A stretch of DNA of 64,000 nt from Siphlonurus alternatus (taxonomy: Eukaryota > Arthropoda > Insecta > Ephemeroptera > Siphlonuridae): assembly GCA_949825025.1 (NCBI GenBank), contig OX463784.1, forward strand, positions 12,877,283 through 12,941,282, given 5' to 3'. Under the pieces are notes generated by a model, which saw only the letters and a list, made by a program, of their open reading frames with translations, was not told the origin of the DNA and searched no databases. A program made the position numbers and the translations under genes. Shown here piece after piece: positions 34,674 to 47,914 of the stretch (position 1 is its first letter; each line of letters begins with the position of its first letter).

Positions 34674-35155
34674 GTTGTGTTAATCCCCCGGGATATAGTC
34701 TGAGTCAGCGTACTACATTGTGACATCATACATTGTGGTTGTGTTAATTCTAAGGGATATAGTCTGAGTCAGGATATAGGCTGTGACGTATTATATTATA
34801 GTTGTGTTAATTCTAAAAGATACAGTCTAAGTCAACGTCATACATTGTGACGTCATACCTTGCTATTTTTATTGGGTGCGGTTCACGAAGAAGTTAGCAA
34901 GGTTTCTAACCACGTTTAACTTAACCACGTTTAACTATACCTGTTTTACGTGTTAAACCATCTAGCTAAACGTAGTTAAGCTAAACGTGGTTAGAGACCT
35001 GGATAACTGCTTCGAGAATCGCGCCCATTAAGTCCAGGAGATATAGTCAGAGTCAGGATTTAAGCTGTGAGGTCATATACATTATGTTTTTATTAATTCC
35101 AAAGGATATAGTCTGAGTCAAGATAAAGGAAATGACGTAATTTTTCAATAAAAAA
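34674..35155. repeat. ~63-bp minisatellite, about 5 units, split by a MITE
   Basis: Units start near 34674, 34738, 34801, 34863 and 35094 and share GTTGTGTTAATTC, GGATATAGTCTGAGTCAG and TGTGACGTCATAC. Unit 4 is interrupted at 34874-35026. More decayed pieces (TAGTCTGAGTCAGAAT at about 35296, AAGTGACGTCATAT at about 35364) suggest the array once reached about 35.4 kb. Each unit carries TGAGTCA (AP-1-like) and a TGACGTCA-like site. Confidence 0.75.
34874..35026. mobile_element. GCGATTCAC foldback MITE inserted in a minisatellite unit
   Basis: The ends GGGTGCGGTTCACGAAG and TTCGAGAATCGCGCCC are inverted, as are the inner AGGTTTCTAACCACGTTTA arms. Compared with the neighbouring units, ATT is present on both sides (TTTTATT before, ATTAAG after) where the intact units have it once. 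This indicates a 3-bp target duplication, as in PIF/Harbinger-type elements. Confidence 0.75.
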
Positions 35156-35624
35156 GTAATTATAAAGACAATAGTCCTCGTGAGTTCCACTGAAGATATA
35201 TAACATTGACATTGCCATGCATATTTCAGTTGCATGCATTTGCTGCCAGTTGAACTAAGGAGTTTTGTCTGTTAGTCTTGGTTTGCGAATAGATCTATAG
35301 TCTGAGTCAGAATAAATGTGGTTGAGTTGCAATCAGAATGAAAGTAATAGTCAGAATATATAAAGTGACGTCATATCTTATTGTTATTTTAATCTCCGGT
35401 GGAGTTTTATCCTGTATCACACTTTGTGGTTGTTTTTATCCACAGTTATTATATAGTACCCAGTGTGATATTATGCTGTACTAAAACAGTTAAATAGTCT
35501 TTACCACTAGCCACAATGTTATGAATAACAAAGTTTAAGTCATGATAAATACTGTAACGTCATATCAGTCTAGTTGTAAAAATATGCAGGGAGGTGGTAG
35601 ACTTGGAAATACGAGAAAACAAAG

Positions 35625-35842
35625 TACAGTCCAATTTACGTGATATTCCCTCCGGAAGTAGCCGGAAGTGTAAGGTTTCTGATCTTCTTATTCGTATTTC
35701 AGTGTTATAATTTCACAAATATGTCAGTACTTCTACTTCAAACCAATTTGTAAAGTTTCAAAACTGAATTACAAACAGAAGAGCTACAAACTTCACACTT
35801 TCGGTTACTTTTGGAAGGAGTGTCAAAATTAATTTTACTGTA
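35625..35842. mobile_element. TACAGT foldback MITE, copy 1
   Basis: TACAGTCCAATTTACGTG, CCCTCCGGAAGTAGCCGG and GTAAGGTTTCTG at the left recur inverted at the right as CACACTTTCGGTTACTTTTG and TTAATTTTACTGTA. The second copy is at 37149-37348. Confidence 0.6.
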
Positions 35843-37148
35843 ACACTGGTTATATCTCTGATGGATGAGATTAAATATAGTCCAAGTCACCGACATAAGA
35901 GTTTAATGTATAATAAAAATATTACAAACAAATGGAATGAGTATAGGGGTTTTCCCTACAGTACGATTTTCACCGATTTGAAAACATTGTGAACAAAATG
36001 TAATAGTGAGCTAGTAAGACTAAAGTTTGCACTATTTTTTCCTCGGTCACAGGCGAAACTGAATCACATAATTCACGGGTATTGTCAGTGATGGCTCTTA
36101 CTTTTGTGATTATACATTATAATTATATAATTTTATTACATTAATTACTATGCAACATGAATAACATTTTAATACAGTCAGTAAACTGTAAACAGACATC
36201 GATAAGTAATAAATTAAAACTTACAATCTTTTGTAAATAATTTACCATTAAAATTATACTATAACGTATTGCCGACGTAAATAAAATTTTAATTCATAGG
36301 CAAATGAAAATAGACAAACGATGAACAAAACATTTAAAATTATTTTTAAATTAAATGAAATTATTTAAAATTTTGCTTGAAGATTCAAAATCACGTGTTT
36401 TAATTAAACTTCTTATTTACTGTAAATACAACGTTAAAATTCTTGTTTATAACGACTAATTAGTAACATAAGCTTATAACCAACCATTATATAAGACTTT
36501 GTCATATGATAGTATGGTGAAATAAAGTATATATCTAGATAAGGTTTTTGCCAGAAGCTCATCTTAATTAAAGAATGTAACCCAAAAGAGACGGACAATA
36601 GGAAACGAAGAGAGAGACAAAAAAGAAATGAGGAAACTCTTGAGTTTGCTTTTGTACTTTTACCACTGACGTATAAGCCATTGTCACAGAGAAAGAGGGG
36701 GGGTTGTCATATGATCTTCTGAGCTCCAGAAACCGCCGCACAACTACTGGCACGACTAACCCTGATGCTTTTAATTAGTATTAATTACCTTAACCTCATT
36801 TCTCTGTCTCCCAACCCTCTTTCTTTAATTCTCTCTGTCTAGTTCTTTTAAGTTTACAACATTAATACTTAAATTTCAATATAATTAATATAAATGTTCG
36901 TATATAAATTTAATGAACTAATTAAATCTAACAAATCAATGTAGATTAACAATCCTTTATGTATTTAAAATAAAATTAACAATTTCATTACATTTAATTT
37001 ATATTGGATTTATTTTTAATTATTATGTACATTGTATAAGCAATTATACTAAAATTAAATTACATTTAATAATTATTAATTTAAAATAAAAGCTAACTTG
37101 CTATTTGTATTTTTACCTTGTTGCAATGGAAACTGTCTTTCAACAAAT
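35843..37148. other. AT-rich non-coding stretch
   Basis: Strongly AT-rich. A less AT-rich patch at 36570-36770 has a 61-codon minus-strand ORF without recognisable features. No element recognised. Confidence 0.5.
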
Positions 37149-37348
37149 ACAGTTAAATTTATATTATATTCCCTCAGGAAGTATATTAAAATGTGAAGTT
37201 TCTGGCATTCCTCTTCGTATTTCATTGAAATTTTTTAACATTTATGAGTCATTACTGCAAACTCAAAACTGAATTACAAACAACAAAATAGTCACAAATT
37301 TCACAGTACCAGCTACTTTAAGAGAAAATTTCCATTAATTTGACTGTA
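37149..37348. mobile_element. TACAGT foldback MITE, copy 2
   Basis: Same order as copy 1: TACAGTTAAATTTATATTA, TTCCCTCAGGAAGTATA, GTGAAGTTTCTGGCATTCC, then the inverted right arm ending TTAATTTGACTGTA. A third, poorer fragment may lie at about 40858-40960. Confidence 0.6.
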
Positions 37349-37867
37349 GCGTCCAAGTATGGTTTGAACAAAGATAAAGACGGCAGTACTATAATATTTC
37401 TAAATAGCATATATAGCAGTTCATCTTATAGCACTTTTTTTCTTTATCTATTCTTGTTCTAAATAATACCCACAAAAAGGCACTTTAGGAAGAGACTACA
37501 AGATCAAGTGTTACTTAAATAAACTACCTGCCTGTAATATCTACCTGCCATATACATTATATATTGAGGAAATAAAGGACCAATAGATGGCTCTGTGCGC
37601 ACAAATGTTGACTGTTTTATTCAAGAATATGACAATACCTATAGCATTGAAAGAATCACAAAAATTATATAAAAAAAATCACTTATGATGTTGATTTATT
37701 TTTTAATACTTGTCTGAAGATATGACAAGTAATTATGGTGTAAACAATTCTGTAAAATTAAGCTGTAGCTGCTGGTAGAATATTTACAATATTAATCAGA
37801 TACAACTATCCTGGAACACTTAGTTCTAATTCTTACCAACTAGGTTCTCCACCAAGTTTTATTTATT

Positions 37868-38483
37868 TCAAGGTTGGCTTTATACAGGTTAAGGTAGAGA
37901 TAACGCCGAACAGCTGATCGACGTAATGCCCTTTGATTAACATGTAAACCTTAGCAAATTGACAAAAATTCTGAAATTTTTTTGAGAGGCAGATATTAGT
38001 GCCTAAAAGCCATAGAAAAAATTTCAAAACGATTTAACGAGCCGATTTTTTTTAATTAATTTTTTTAATTTTCAGCATAGGGCTTTCCCATCGAGAGCCA
38101 AACTAAAAAATTAATTTTAAAAATTTAAATCGGCTCGTTAAATGTTTTTGAAACTTTTGCTATGGCTTTTAGGCACTAATATCTGCCTCTCAAAAAAATT
38201 TCAGAATTTTTGTCAATTTGCTAAGGTTTACATGTTAATCAAAGGGGATTACATCGAACAGCTGTTCGACGTTATCTCTACCTTAAGCCTCCGATTTGAC
38301 CAATGTTAACGGGCTTAGCCAATCAGATTCAAGTATTCCAGGACCCATCGTGCCGCGAAACTTTGAATGCGCCCATGATGCAATGCTATTTTTGAATTTT
38401 CGCGGTGCAATGGGTCCTGGAAATAGTGGAAAAATGACGCACGAAATACGCATGTGGCTTAACCTGTATAAAACCAACCTTGA
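37868..38483. mobile_element. Outer foldback element split by a TTAA insertion
   Basis: TCAAGGTTGGCTTTATACAG (37868-37887) followed by GTTAAGCC is inverted at 38456-38483. Inner arms CCAGGACCCATCGTGCCGCG (38339-38358) and CGCGGTGCAATGGGTCCTGG (38400-38419) form a second stem. Removing 37893-38286 restores CAGGTTAAGCC on the left, matching the right arm. It was therefore intact before the inner element inserted. Confidence 0.75.
37889..38286. mobile_element. Inner TTAA foldback element, nested
   Basis: The ends are TTAAGGTAGAGATAACG and CGTTATCTCTACCTTAA, with arms of about 160 bp running through GAACAGCTG, AGGCAGATATTAGTGCC and AAATCGGCTCG. The outer element gives the empty site with one TTAA, so TTAA is demonstrably the duplicated target. 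No ORF. Confidence 0.85.
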
Positions 38484-38641
38484 TTTATTTATTAATTGTT
38501 CACTACAGCATTTTATACCATTTATGGTGTCAATACAGATTGCAATGTGTTTCTGGCTGCATCGTGCTCCTGAAAATTAATTTTTTCTTAGTCTCTATAA
38601 AAAAAAAAAAAAAAAAAGTGTAACACACGTCTGAAATTATA

Positions 38642-38671
38642 GGCCTGTTCGTAATCCCTGCTCGGTGTACA
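38642..38671. mobile_element. Solo end of the GGCCTGTTCG MITE
   Basis: GGCCTGTTCGTAATCCCTGC then TCGGTGTAC repeats the left end of the complete element that starts 53 bp further on. The rest of this copy is absent. Confidence 0.6.
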
Positions 38672-38694
38672 CATTCTGCACTCAATCGACCTTA

Positions 38695-38849
38695 GGCCTG
38701 TTCGTATTAAACCCTGCTCGGTGTACTCTGAGCAAGTTTACGAACAAAAATCGTGACGTCATCTGCACTGCACTCCCTACACCACCATCTTGCGCTGGTG
38801 TAAGAAAACGGTGTAAAATTGTACACCGAGCACGGTTTACGAACAAGCC
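38695..38849. mobile_element. 155-bp MITE with TTA target duplication
   Basis: GGCCTGTTCGTATTAAACCC with CTGCTCGGTGTAC is inverted at the right as GTACACCGAGCACGG followed by TTTACGAACAAGCC. TTA flanks both sides (38692-38694 and 38850-38852), fitting a PIF/Harbinger-like MITE. The centre contains TGACGTCA (38754-38761). Confidence 0.75.
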
Positions 38850-38852
38850 TTA

Positions 38853-40272
38853 TGTCTAACCCCTTGATTGATGTGATTCATTCTGTCACTTCATTAGATA
38901 TAAAATATCAGTGAGAAATAAAAAAATAAGAACACGAATCTCTGACGTCAGAGTGCTCTCATTCACTCCCACATTGCTACTTAATGTAAACTTATCAGTA
39001 TTTGAAATAAACGTGACGTAAATACATTGATGAAAACAACGACCCACTGTTTCCTTATTGACATCAAAATATAGTTGTAGTCAAGGAAAACATTTTACAT
39101 AAATTTTATGAGGAATGTAAAATATTAAATTCATGGAAATTTGAAGGTATTTTCTTTTTTGTTTCGTTACGTTAATCATATTATTGTTTAAAAAAATATT
39201 TTTGTTCAAAAAATTTAACGTAAAATTTCATTTTTTAAGGCTATTTTTATGTTTTTATTATTAAACAAAAAAGTTTCTAAATATTATTTTTAATACATTT
39301 AAAGTATATTTTCCCTACCTTATCCCTACCCAGTACCCCGCCGCGAGCTCTAAGCTCTTAGGGGTGTATCCTTGTATATATATATATATATATATATTTA
39401 TTGCATTAATTTTGCAATACATTATTGTAAATATCAAGTTTATGTGTCAGAAACATAAATTAAAACAATTAATTTTGTAATTAGTCATGAAGCGAAGCAA
39501 ATTTGTTATTAGTACATTAATATTATGGAAATATTATTATTTTGTTATTATGATTCAATTATAATAATTAATTAGTAACAAATTCAAAGAAAACAATGCA
39601 TAGTTATTATATATGTATTTTATGTTATTGTTATTATTTATGCATTGTTATTGTTCATCGAATTGAAAAAAATAAAATAAGCAGTCCCCTGTTAGCTAGG
39701 CAATTTGCCGTGCGTATCGTAGCAACTGGTTGCCTAGATACTTTCTCTGCAGGGGCTTGGCTATTTAGCGTGTGTAAGATGAGAGACTCTATTAGTTACA
39801 AGTTAACCGTAATTGTTACGTCCCTCAAGGGGAGTAAGCAGTTAATGTAATCATACTTTATTAGAGTTGAACAAAATGTTATATATATTTGGTGTCTCAT
39901 GAACAGGTGCGGATAAAAATGTATAGTAATTATAATAGAAAAAATATAATGAAGGATACAATAAAATAAATTAGGTAACTGAAATTCAGATAGTAAATAT
40001 CAAATTAACTCTCTAATCTTAATCTTGAAGATACGTGTTATTTAAAAAAGTATATAATTACATTTTATTATGTTTAATTACTTAATATTTTTAAATAACA
40101 CATTTAATACGTCAAAAATATATAATACAGGATACTGATCTTCAAAAAGCTATGTATCCATTTCAATAATGGTTATTTTTATCATTCAAATTATAAACAA
40201 ATGAACCTTAATGAAATTGGAAAATATGATTTTGAAATTATATAGTCACTTAAAAGAAGCACTTAAGGTTTG
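38853..40272. other. AT-rich non-coding stretch
   Basis: Includes TGACGTCA at 38943-38950, a (TA)n run at 39373-39399 and a less AT-rich patch at 39680-39840 with no recognisable domain in any frame. Confidence 0.5.
39373..39399. repeat. (TA)n microsatellite
   Basis: About 13 TA dinucleotides. Confidence 0.9.
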
Positions 40273-40280
40273 GCTTTGAG

Positions 40281-40444
40281 CAGGGGCGGATCCAGCTTAC
40301 GGCTCTGGGGGTGGGGGGCGGTGTCCTATCCCGCAATGTTAAAATTTGGAGTGGGAGGGGGGCGACTGGCGGGGGGTGGTAACACTTTTAATGTATTTTG
40401 GGAGAGGCGATCGCCCCCATCCCCACCCTCTGGATCCGCTCCTG
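40281..40444. mobile_element. 164-bp hAT-type MITE, copy 1
   Basis: CAGGGGCGGATCCAG at the left is inverted at the right as CTGGATCCGCTCCTG. A perfect 8-bp duplication GCTTTGAG flanks it (40273-40280 and 40445-40452). The interior is G-rich with CGATCGCCCCC near the right end. A relative lies at 63773-63925. Confidence 0.88.
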
Positions 40445-40689
40445 GCTTTGAGGTGAGTAACCTTCATACACCACACTGATCATGTTTTATATTGTCAGCT
40501 TGAGTAATCTTTTCTGTAGGGACTACGATGTATGCAATATTATAAATTTACATAAAATATATTTTCAGAACATAAATTTTAATATTTCCATACGTCATGA
40601 TATATTTTTATTAAAATTTTCTCAATATATCATTGTCATATAGTTGTTTAGTTTTGTTCATGTTCCAGCTTGTGTGTTACTTTCACCTT

Positions 40690-40690
<1 letters not shown>

Positions 40691-40750
<60 letters not shown>
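40691..40750. repeat. (CT)n microsatellite
   Basis: Thirty uninterrupted CT units. Confidence 0.97.
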
Positions 40751-42415
<1,665 letters not shown>

Positions 42416-42810
42416 AAATGTTCACATTTATGTCAGCTTAACACTCTAATGGATTGGAAGTCATGAAGTCAATAAAAAAAATATTCATTTTTTTTTTACA
42501 TCTTTTTTTCATATAAGATATCAGCTTACTAAGTTTGTAAGTATAATTTTTCTCTTTCTTTTTGTATCTGAATCAAATATCTTCCAATCCATTGTCCATT
42601 GAACAAAGGCAACATGATGACAATAATGTGCACATAATGGAGGGAGAATAAAATTGTTACATTTATATAAATAAAAAAATATCAATGGTATTTTTTTATG
42701 CTATATCTGGTTTATTGAAGATAATATGAAATATCTAAGAAAGTTTTTATATACTTTCAATTCCAGTAATATATTGTTACATTAATGTATACAGATAATA
42801 ATTGTCAATG

Positions 42811-42994
42811 TTATAAGTACAAGAAAAAATAAATATTATATACATACATAACATGACGCCACATCTCTTTACGGGGTAAGCCAGCAGCATTATTACCTCG
42901 GCAGTCTAAAAATTGCCCTCCACAGCACTCGATTCTTGCATACTCCACTTGCTTCAGGTTATAAATATTATTATCACTAAAATCATGAGTCTTA
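42811..42994 (-). CDS. Possible exon, cysteine-containing, unidentified
   Basis: A minus-strand frame of about 60 codons is open from just outside the MITE at 43000 down to TAA at 42811-42813. Its middle is less AT-rich and protein-like: EYARIECCGGQFLDCRG, then NNAAGLPRKEMWRHVMY. A TTTTAG trinucleotide context near 42978 could be an acceptor and GAGGTAATA a donor inside the frame. The C-terminal dozen codons look like AT-rich non-coding DNA. No family is recognised; chance is possible. Confidence 0.22.
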
Positions 42995-42999
42995 TTTTA

Positions 43000-43316
43000 A
43001 TGGAGTACTGTCCTCAATTTTTTTTATTGCAGAAATGGATGGAGGGTGCAAAGTTATGCTACCCTGATTTTTTTCAGATTTTTTGAGACCTGGAACTATT
43101 TTTAAAAAATTATTGAAAGTCCTGTTTGTGACGTCACGCGGCGGCAAATCCTATCTTTTTCTTAAGGAGCGGCGTCTCGTGACGTCACAAAAATAACTTT
43201 CAATAATTTTTTAAAAATACTTCCCGGGCTCTAAAAAATCTGAAAAAAATCAGGGTAGCATAACTTTGCACCCTCTATCCATTTCTGCAATAAAAAAATT
43301 GAGGACAACACTCTAT
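43000..43316. mobile_element. ATGGAGTA foldback MITE with TGACGTCA palindromes, copy 1
   Basis: The arms of about 130 bp contain TTTTATTGCAGAAATGGAT, GTGCAAAGTTATGCTACC and TCAGATTTTTT, and are inverted around a GC-rich centre (GCGGCGGCAA ... GAGCGGCGTCTCG). TGACGTCA borders the centre on both sides (43129-43136 and 43180-43187). Same orientation as copy 3. Confidence 0.85.
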
Positions 43317-44097
43317 TATGTAATTATGATTTTTTTTTGCATTCAATTGGTTGCATTGCATTTTTGAAGATTATACTTAAAAGAATTGTATAATTATTGC
43401 AATTGAATTGTCATTATATTTTGTAGGGTAAACAGCTATTAAATACAATATATTTAAAAATGGTTTATGTTTGATAGTAACTAATTATTTAGTTACTATC
43501 AGGTTAGCAGCCACTTAACTGTGATATGGTGCCTTGATGCCTTGCTTGCTACCCTCATTCATTATTTTTGTTCATATGTGTGTACCTTGGGTGAAATAAA
43601 TAAATAAATTGTTGCAAATGAACATTGAGATGTACTTGTGTAAAGTATTTTTGAAGATTGATGTGTTTAAAAGAATTTTTGCATTTTTGCAACTATTTTA
43701 ACTACGAGATTATTGTCATTGAAATTTAGTGGATAAATATTAAACAAACAACAGCCTGATATATTAATTATAAATTGAGTTTATTTTTGTTGTAAATATT
43801 ATTTAATATTAATGATTTTTCTTGTTTCTGTTTCAGGTGAGTACTTAACTCGTGCCATTGATTTGTTCGACTCTATGTGAGTAGAAAATAACCAATATTG
43901 TTTCTTGTTACACAAATTATCACGTTCTATATAAAAAATAGCTAAATTTAAAAAGGAAACAACGTAGACATAGGTGTAAAGAAAAAAGTACGAAACTCTA
44001 CAAAATGTATATGCACAAACTAAAAACGGGTACCCGCGCTGTATAATGTTATAACGATATTTTAATGATACAAAAATTGATTTTGAATACATATAAT
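43317..44097. other. AT-rich non-coding stretch
   Basis: No gene or further element recognised. Confidence 0.5.
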
Positions 44098-44244
44098 GCG
44101 ATTCACGAAGCAGTTAGCCAGGTTTCTAACCACGTTTAGCTTAACTATGCACGTTTATATAGCTAGGTGTTTTAACACTTAAAACAGGTATAGTTAAACG
44201 TGGTTATAATAGAAACCTGGCCAACTGCTTCGTGAATCACGGCC
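44098..44244. mobile_element. GCGATTCAC foldback MITE, well-preserved copy
   Basis: GCGATTCACGAAGCAGTTAG then CCAGGTTTCTAACCACG is inverted at the right as GAAACCTGGCCAACTGCTTC then GTGAATCACGGCC. ATA may be its 3-bp duplication (44093-44095 and 44245-44247). Confidence 0.75.
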
Positions 44245-44707
44245 ATAGTTTATAGGACATGAAGTTTTGTAACGGGAAATTAGTAAAATCTATGTAAAAA
44301 GATAAGTGGCTGGCATCAAGCTTCTTTAAGTAAGAACAAATTTCTGTTCCTTCTCTGTACATTTGAAGAAGAGTGTTCGTAAAGAAACGAAGCAAAATGT
44401 TTCTTTTTTACGATTTTAAATGTGTATCATCGCATTTTAGTACTTCTACTGATTTTGGGTTGAAAATTTGTACTCAAATGATACCAAAATTTTTAGTATA
44501 ATATATAAGCTGTTTATTTTACACGTATTAAACTAAATGCAAACAATCTTAATAACTATACTCTGTTTTCTGCAAACAACTTTTGAGTAAACATAGTAAA
44601 AGACAATGAGAAACCCTGTACAAAGTTTAATTATAAAGTGCAACCTTAATAATAACTTAATGTAAACATACTAAATAGGTATGTTTGTAAACCCTGCATA
44701 AATATAA

Positions 44708-45170
44708 TGTATACCTCTGGATACCACGAACGTTACTCTTGCTTTGTTTGTATAGGCATTACCACGCAGTCTATGGAAGCGTAGTGACCAAAAGTCTTTT
44801 GATATTAATTATTTTTTTTTAATCAAACCCTAACTGGGTACTTCTGTTTACTAATTACTCACTAAGTTTGAAACCCCGAACCTTCCGAAACCATTACTTA
44901 GCATTTCGCGGGCTCTTCCGGAACGGGGGCGGCCACGGCCTTGCAATCCATCCCGGCATTTGCCTAAGATTGAGGGAAACGTGGAAACCTTAGCCAGGAT
45001 GAACGCTACAGCTTTTGTCAATGAACCGGAAGTGCAATGGTTCAAAGCCAGGGGAACTACATGGTGGAAAAGCGCAACGATTTACCCCTAATTAATATAC
45101 AATGTATTTTCTACTTCACCGAAATTACATATCTCCATATTGAAGCTGCACTTTTAGCAAGTGAGGCAGA
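44708..45170. repeat. Dispersed repeat, copy 1, containing a SINE piece
   Basis: ATGTATACCTCTGGATACCA, then CGAACGTTACTCTTGC (44708 on) and TTGAAGCTGCACTTTTAGCA, then AGTGAGGCA (45139-45167) recur with a few substitutions at 54297-54471. A SINE fragment lies between the two blocks here. Function unknown. Confidence 0.5.
44873..45005 (-). mobile_element. SINE family A fragment
   Basis: GGGGGCGGCCACGGCCTTGC, AATCCATCCCGGCATTTGCC and GAGGGAAACGTGGAAACC correspond to the body of the SINE at 33840-34209, same strand; the tRNA head and tail are missing. Confidence 0.6.
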
Positions 45171-47596
45171 AGTAAAAGTCATGCTATCCAGAGGTGTACG
45201 CTTTCTGCGCTCAAACGACCAAGTAAACAAGGAAATTTAATGCAGAAGATCTACGCAGTTCATGTTTTATAAACAATTTTTTTAAAGAATTCCCGCCATA
45301 CAAGAATCTATTGTTGTCACCTGAGAGTTTTATTATAAAAAATTGTATGTTGTTATCCTTCAATCTTTTCTATCTGTGTAAGTCTACTACGACGTGTTTT
45401 TGTAGCCAACAAAGACCCGCCATAAGCTGTCGAGATTGCTTTACACGTTAGTCTGTGTGCAAGATGAAGGAAATAAGGTTCAAATTTATATGTAATCTAG
45501 TGTAAAATGAGTCTTATGGTATTGGTTAAAACTCAAATTTGATATTTTGAAATATACATATGTTCTAAAATATTATAATAACACAAGCTTTATACTGTTA
45601 AAAAATATAAATATAATTAATTTTTACAAGCCATATACGCATCACAACGTTGCTTATGTTACATATATATATTAATTTTATTTACGAGCCAAAAATGTAA
45701 TTTATAACAATTATTTGTAAAATCTAGCTTTAAAGAAAGTTTTTTTTATAAAAAAAAAAAGCTTCTTTATTTTTTGGATCTGTGGACTACAATAATTCAT
45801 ACAAAGTAAATTTTGTTTCATAATATACCCAAGTTAATTTGCATCATGTTGGCGATGTTATTTCTTTGTTACAAATTTTATAATTATGCAATACATACAA
45901 ATTGTCAGTATGTACTGTAGGCATTTTAAGCAATAAATTTAATTGTTTTTATAGTATTCAATCTTCACAGTTCATAGTCTGATTATATCAGCATATTTAT
46001 TATTGTAATTAATTAAGCAAATCTGTGATAAAACAATGAAACCAAAAGCAGTATGCTGATTTAAAATGCTTGAAATTTCAATATTTATCTGCAATCGACA
46101 GAATAAAAGCCATTGCATGAAAATAAAAATGAAACAATTTACTTTGACTTCTCAAGTACAAATATTGCTAAGTCAGCTGAAATTTAGAAAGTTAATTAAA
46201 AACTCATAATTAAATAAAATTAAGAAACTAAGATTTTAATTAACTGCAAGAGAAAATTCTATTGTACTATACGAAGCAACAAGTTAAGTCATTGATGTTT
46301 AAATTTCCTGCCAAAAACTTTTGAAGCAAACTTTTTAATTACAAAAATATTTATCATTTAATTATATTAACTTACTCCACATTTTATTAGGTTCAATGTA
46401 ATTTAGAATCGTAAAAAAAATCAATTTTAATAATATTATCTTTTATAGTGTTAAAATTAATTAAAAACTTTTATAACACTATTTAAAGTAACATAAAAGT
46501 TTTGCTCATCTTGAAAAAAAAAAACATGCATGTACTTGAGGTTTCACATTGTACTTTTAACCAAGTAATGAAATACATGATTCTAGTTTTTATCTTGATG
46601 TTATTGTGAGGATATTCACCTTAGTTAGTTCCAATTATGTTAGGATGTAGTATTGTTATTTCTTGGCGACATTTTAATGTCTAGTCATATAGACAGTTGG
46701 TCTGGGAGGATAATATTGTATACACTCCATGACGTTTTATGCTGCTTGACATCGTCACAAATAATAAACTGCAAGAATGATAGATAAATGAGGTTACAAA
46801 TATATTCTTGGAAAGTTGGATTATTTTGGCAAAGTGCTAAGCTTTTCGTGGTCCCAACCAAACTTTGCTTTAGGATGAATTTAATTGATATCTCGCAATC
46901 GTTGCGACTAAATGCAACAAGACTTGCAGGGGACTTCGAACTCGCCATTAATAGGTGACATACAAATTTTGAAGTGAATCTGTCTTGTCAGTTTTGTGAA
47001 AAAACTGAGGTAGCCATTTGCCTTCGGAAACAGGAAATGGAGCTATATATTGTGAGAAAACTGCCAAATTAAATTTGATCAAATCATAAGCGATTAAGTT
47101 TTAGAACTTTTAAAATGTATTTCATTCCATTTCATCGTAGAAAAATATTCTTTGATTTTGAAGTAATTGAGATTCATTGTTAAGGATTTTGTAGATTCAT
47201 TCCAAATCAAACCGGCCAGAACATTTAATTTTCATATCAGCATTTACCTATTTGTGATTGAGGGAACTACGGAAACTTAAATCCAGTTTATAATATATTA
47301 TGTCTTTGAATAATGTATTTCAATTGTATTGGGTATGTGATAAGAATCATGTTGATCCATTTAAAGGCAGTTTATGTTTCTGATCAAGGTAATCGTAAGT
47401 AGACTAAAAATTAAATTTTCATAAATTAACGTACGTTAAAGAAACTAAGCATATAAAAATGTATAGTACTAAATATAACTTTTGTAATTTTTAATATAAT
47501 GACAATGGAAGCATTCCCAAGTTAGCTCTTCTTTATTAAAATATTACACTGTCAAAATATTGTTATTTAATTAACTTTTAAATTGAAATAAAATCA
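45171..47596. other. AT-rich stretch, no supported gene
   Basis: An 87-codon minus-strand ORF at 46685-46948 lies in slightly less AT-rich DNA but has no recognised domain or splice context. A weak SINE-body similarity (TTGTGATTGAGGGAACTACG) lies near 47252-47280. Confidence 0.5.
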
Positions 47597-47914
47597 ATGG
47601 AGTATCGACCGCAATTTTTTTATTGCAGAAATGGATAGAGGGTGCAAAGTTATGCTACTCTGATTTTTTTCAGATTTTTTAGAGCCCAGAAACTATTTTT
47701 AAAAAATTATTTAAAGTTCTTTTTGTGATGTCACGAGACGCCGCTCCTTAAGAAAAAGATAGGGCTTGCCGCCGCGTGACGTCACAAAAAGGACTTAAAA
47801 TAATTTTTTAAAAATACTTCCCGTGCTGTAAAAAATCTAAAAAAAATCAGAGTAGCATAACTTTGCTCGCTCTGTCCATTTCTACAATAAAAAAAATTGA
47901 GGGCGATACTCCAT
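47597..47914. mobile_element. ATGGAGTA foldback MITE, copy 2 (reverse)
   Basis: Same arms as 43000-43316, with the centre in the opposite orientation (GAGACGCCGCTCC ... GCCGCCGCG). One palindrome is mutated to TGATGTCA; the other is TGACGTCA at 47777-47784. Confidence 0.85.

Noticed and set aside
46685..46948. 87-codon minus-strand ORF
   Set aside because: Composition is only slightly less AT-rich than its flanks, with no domain and no clear splice or start context.
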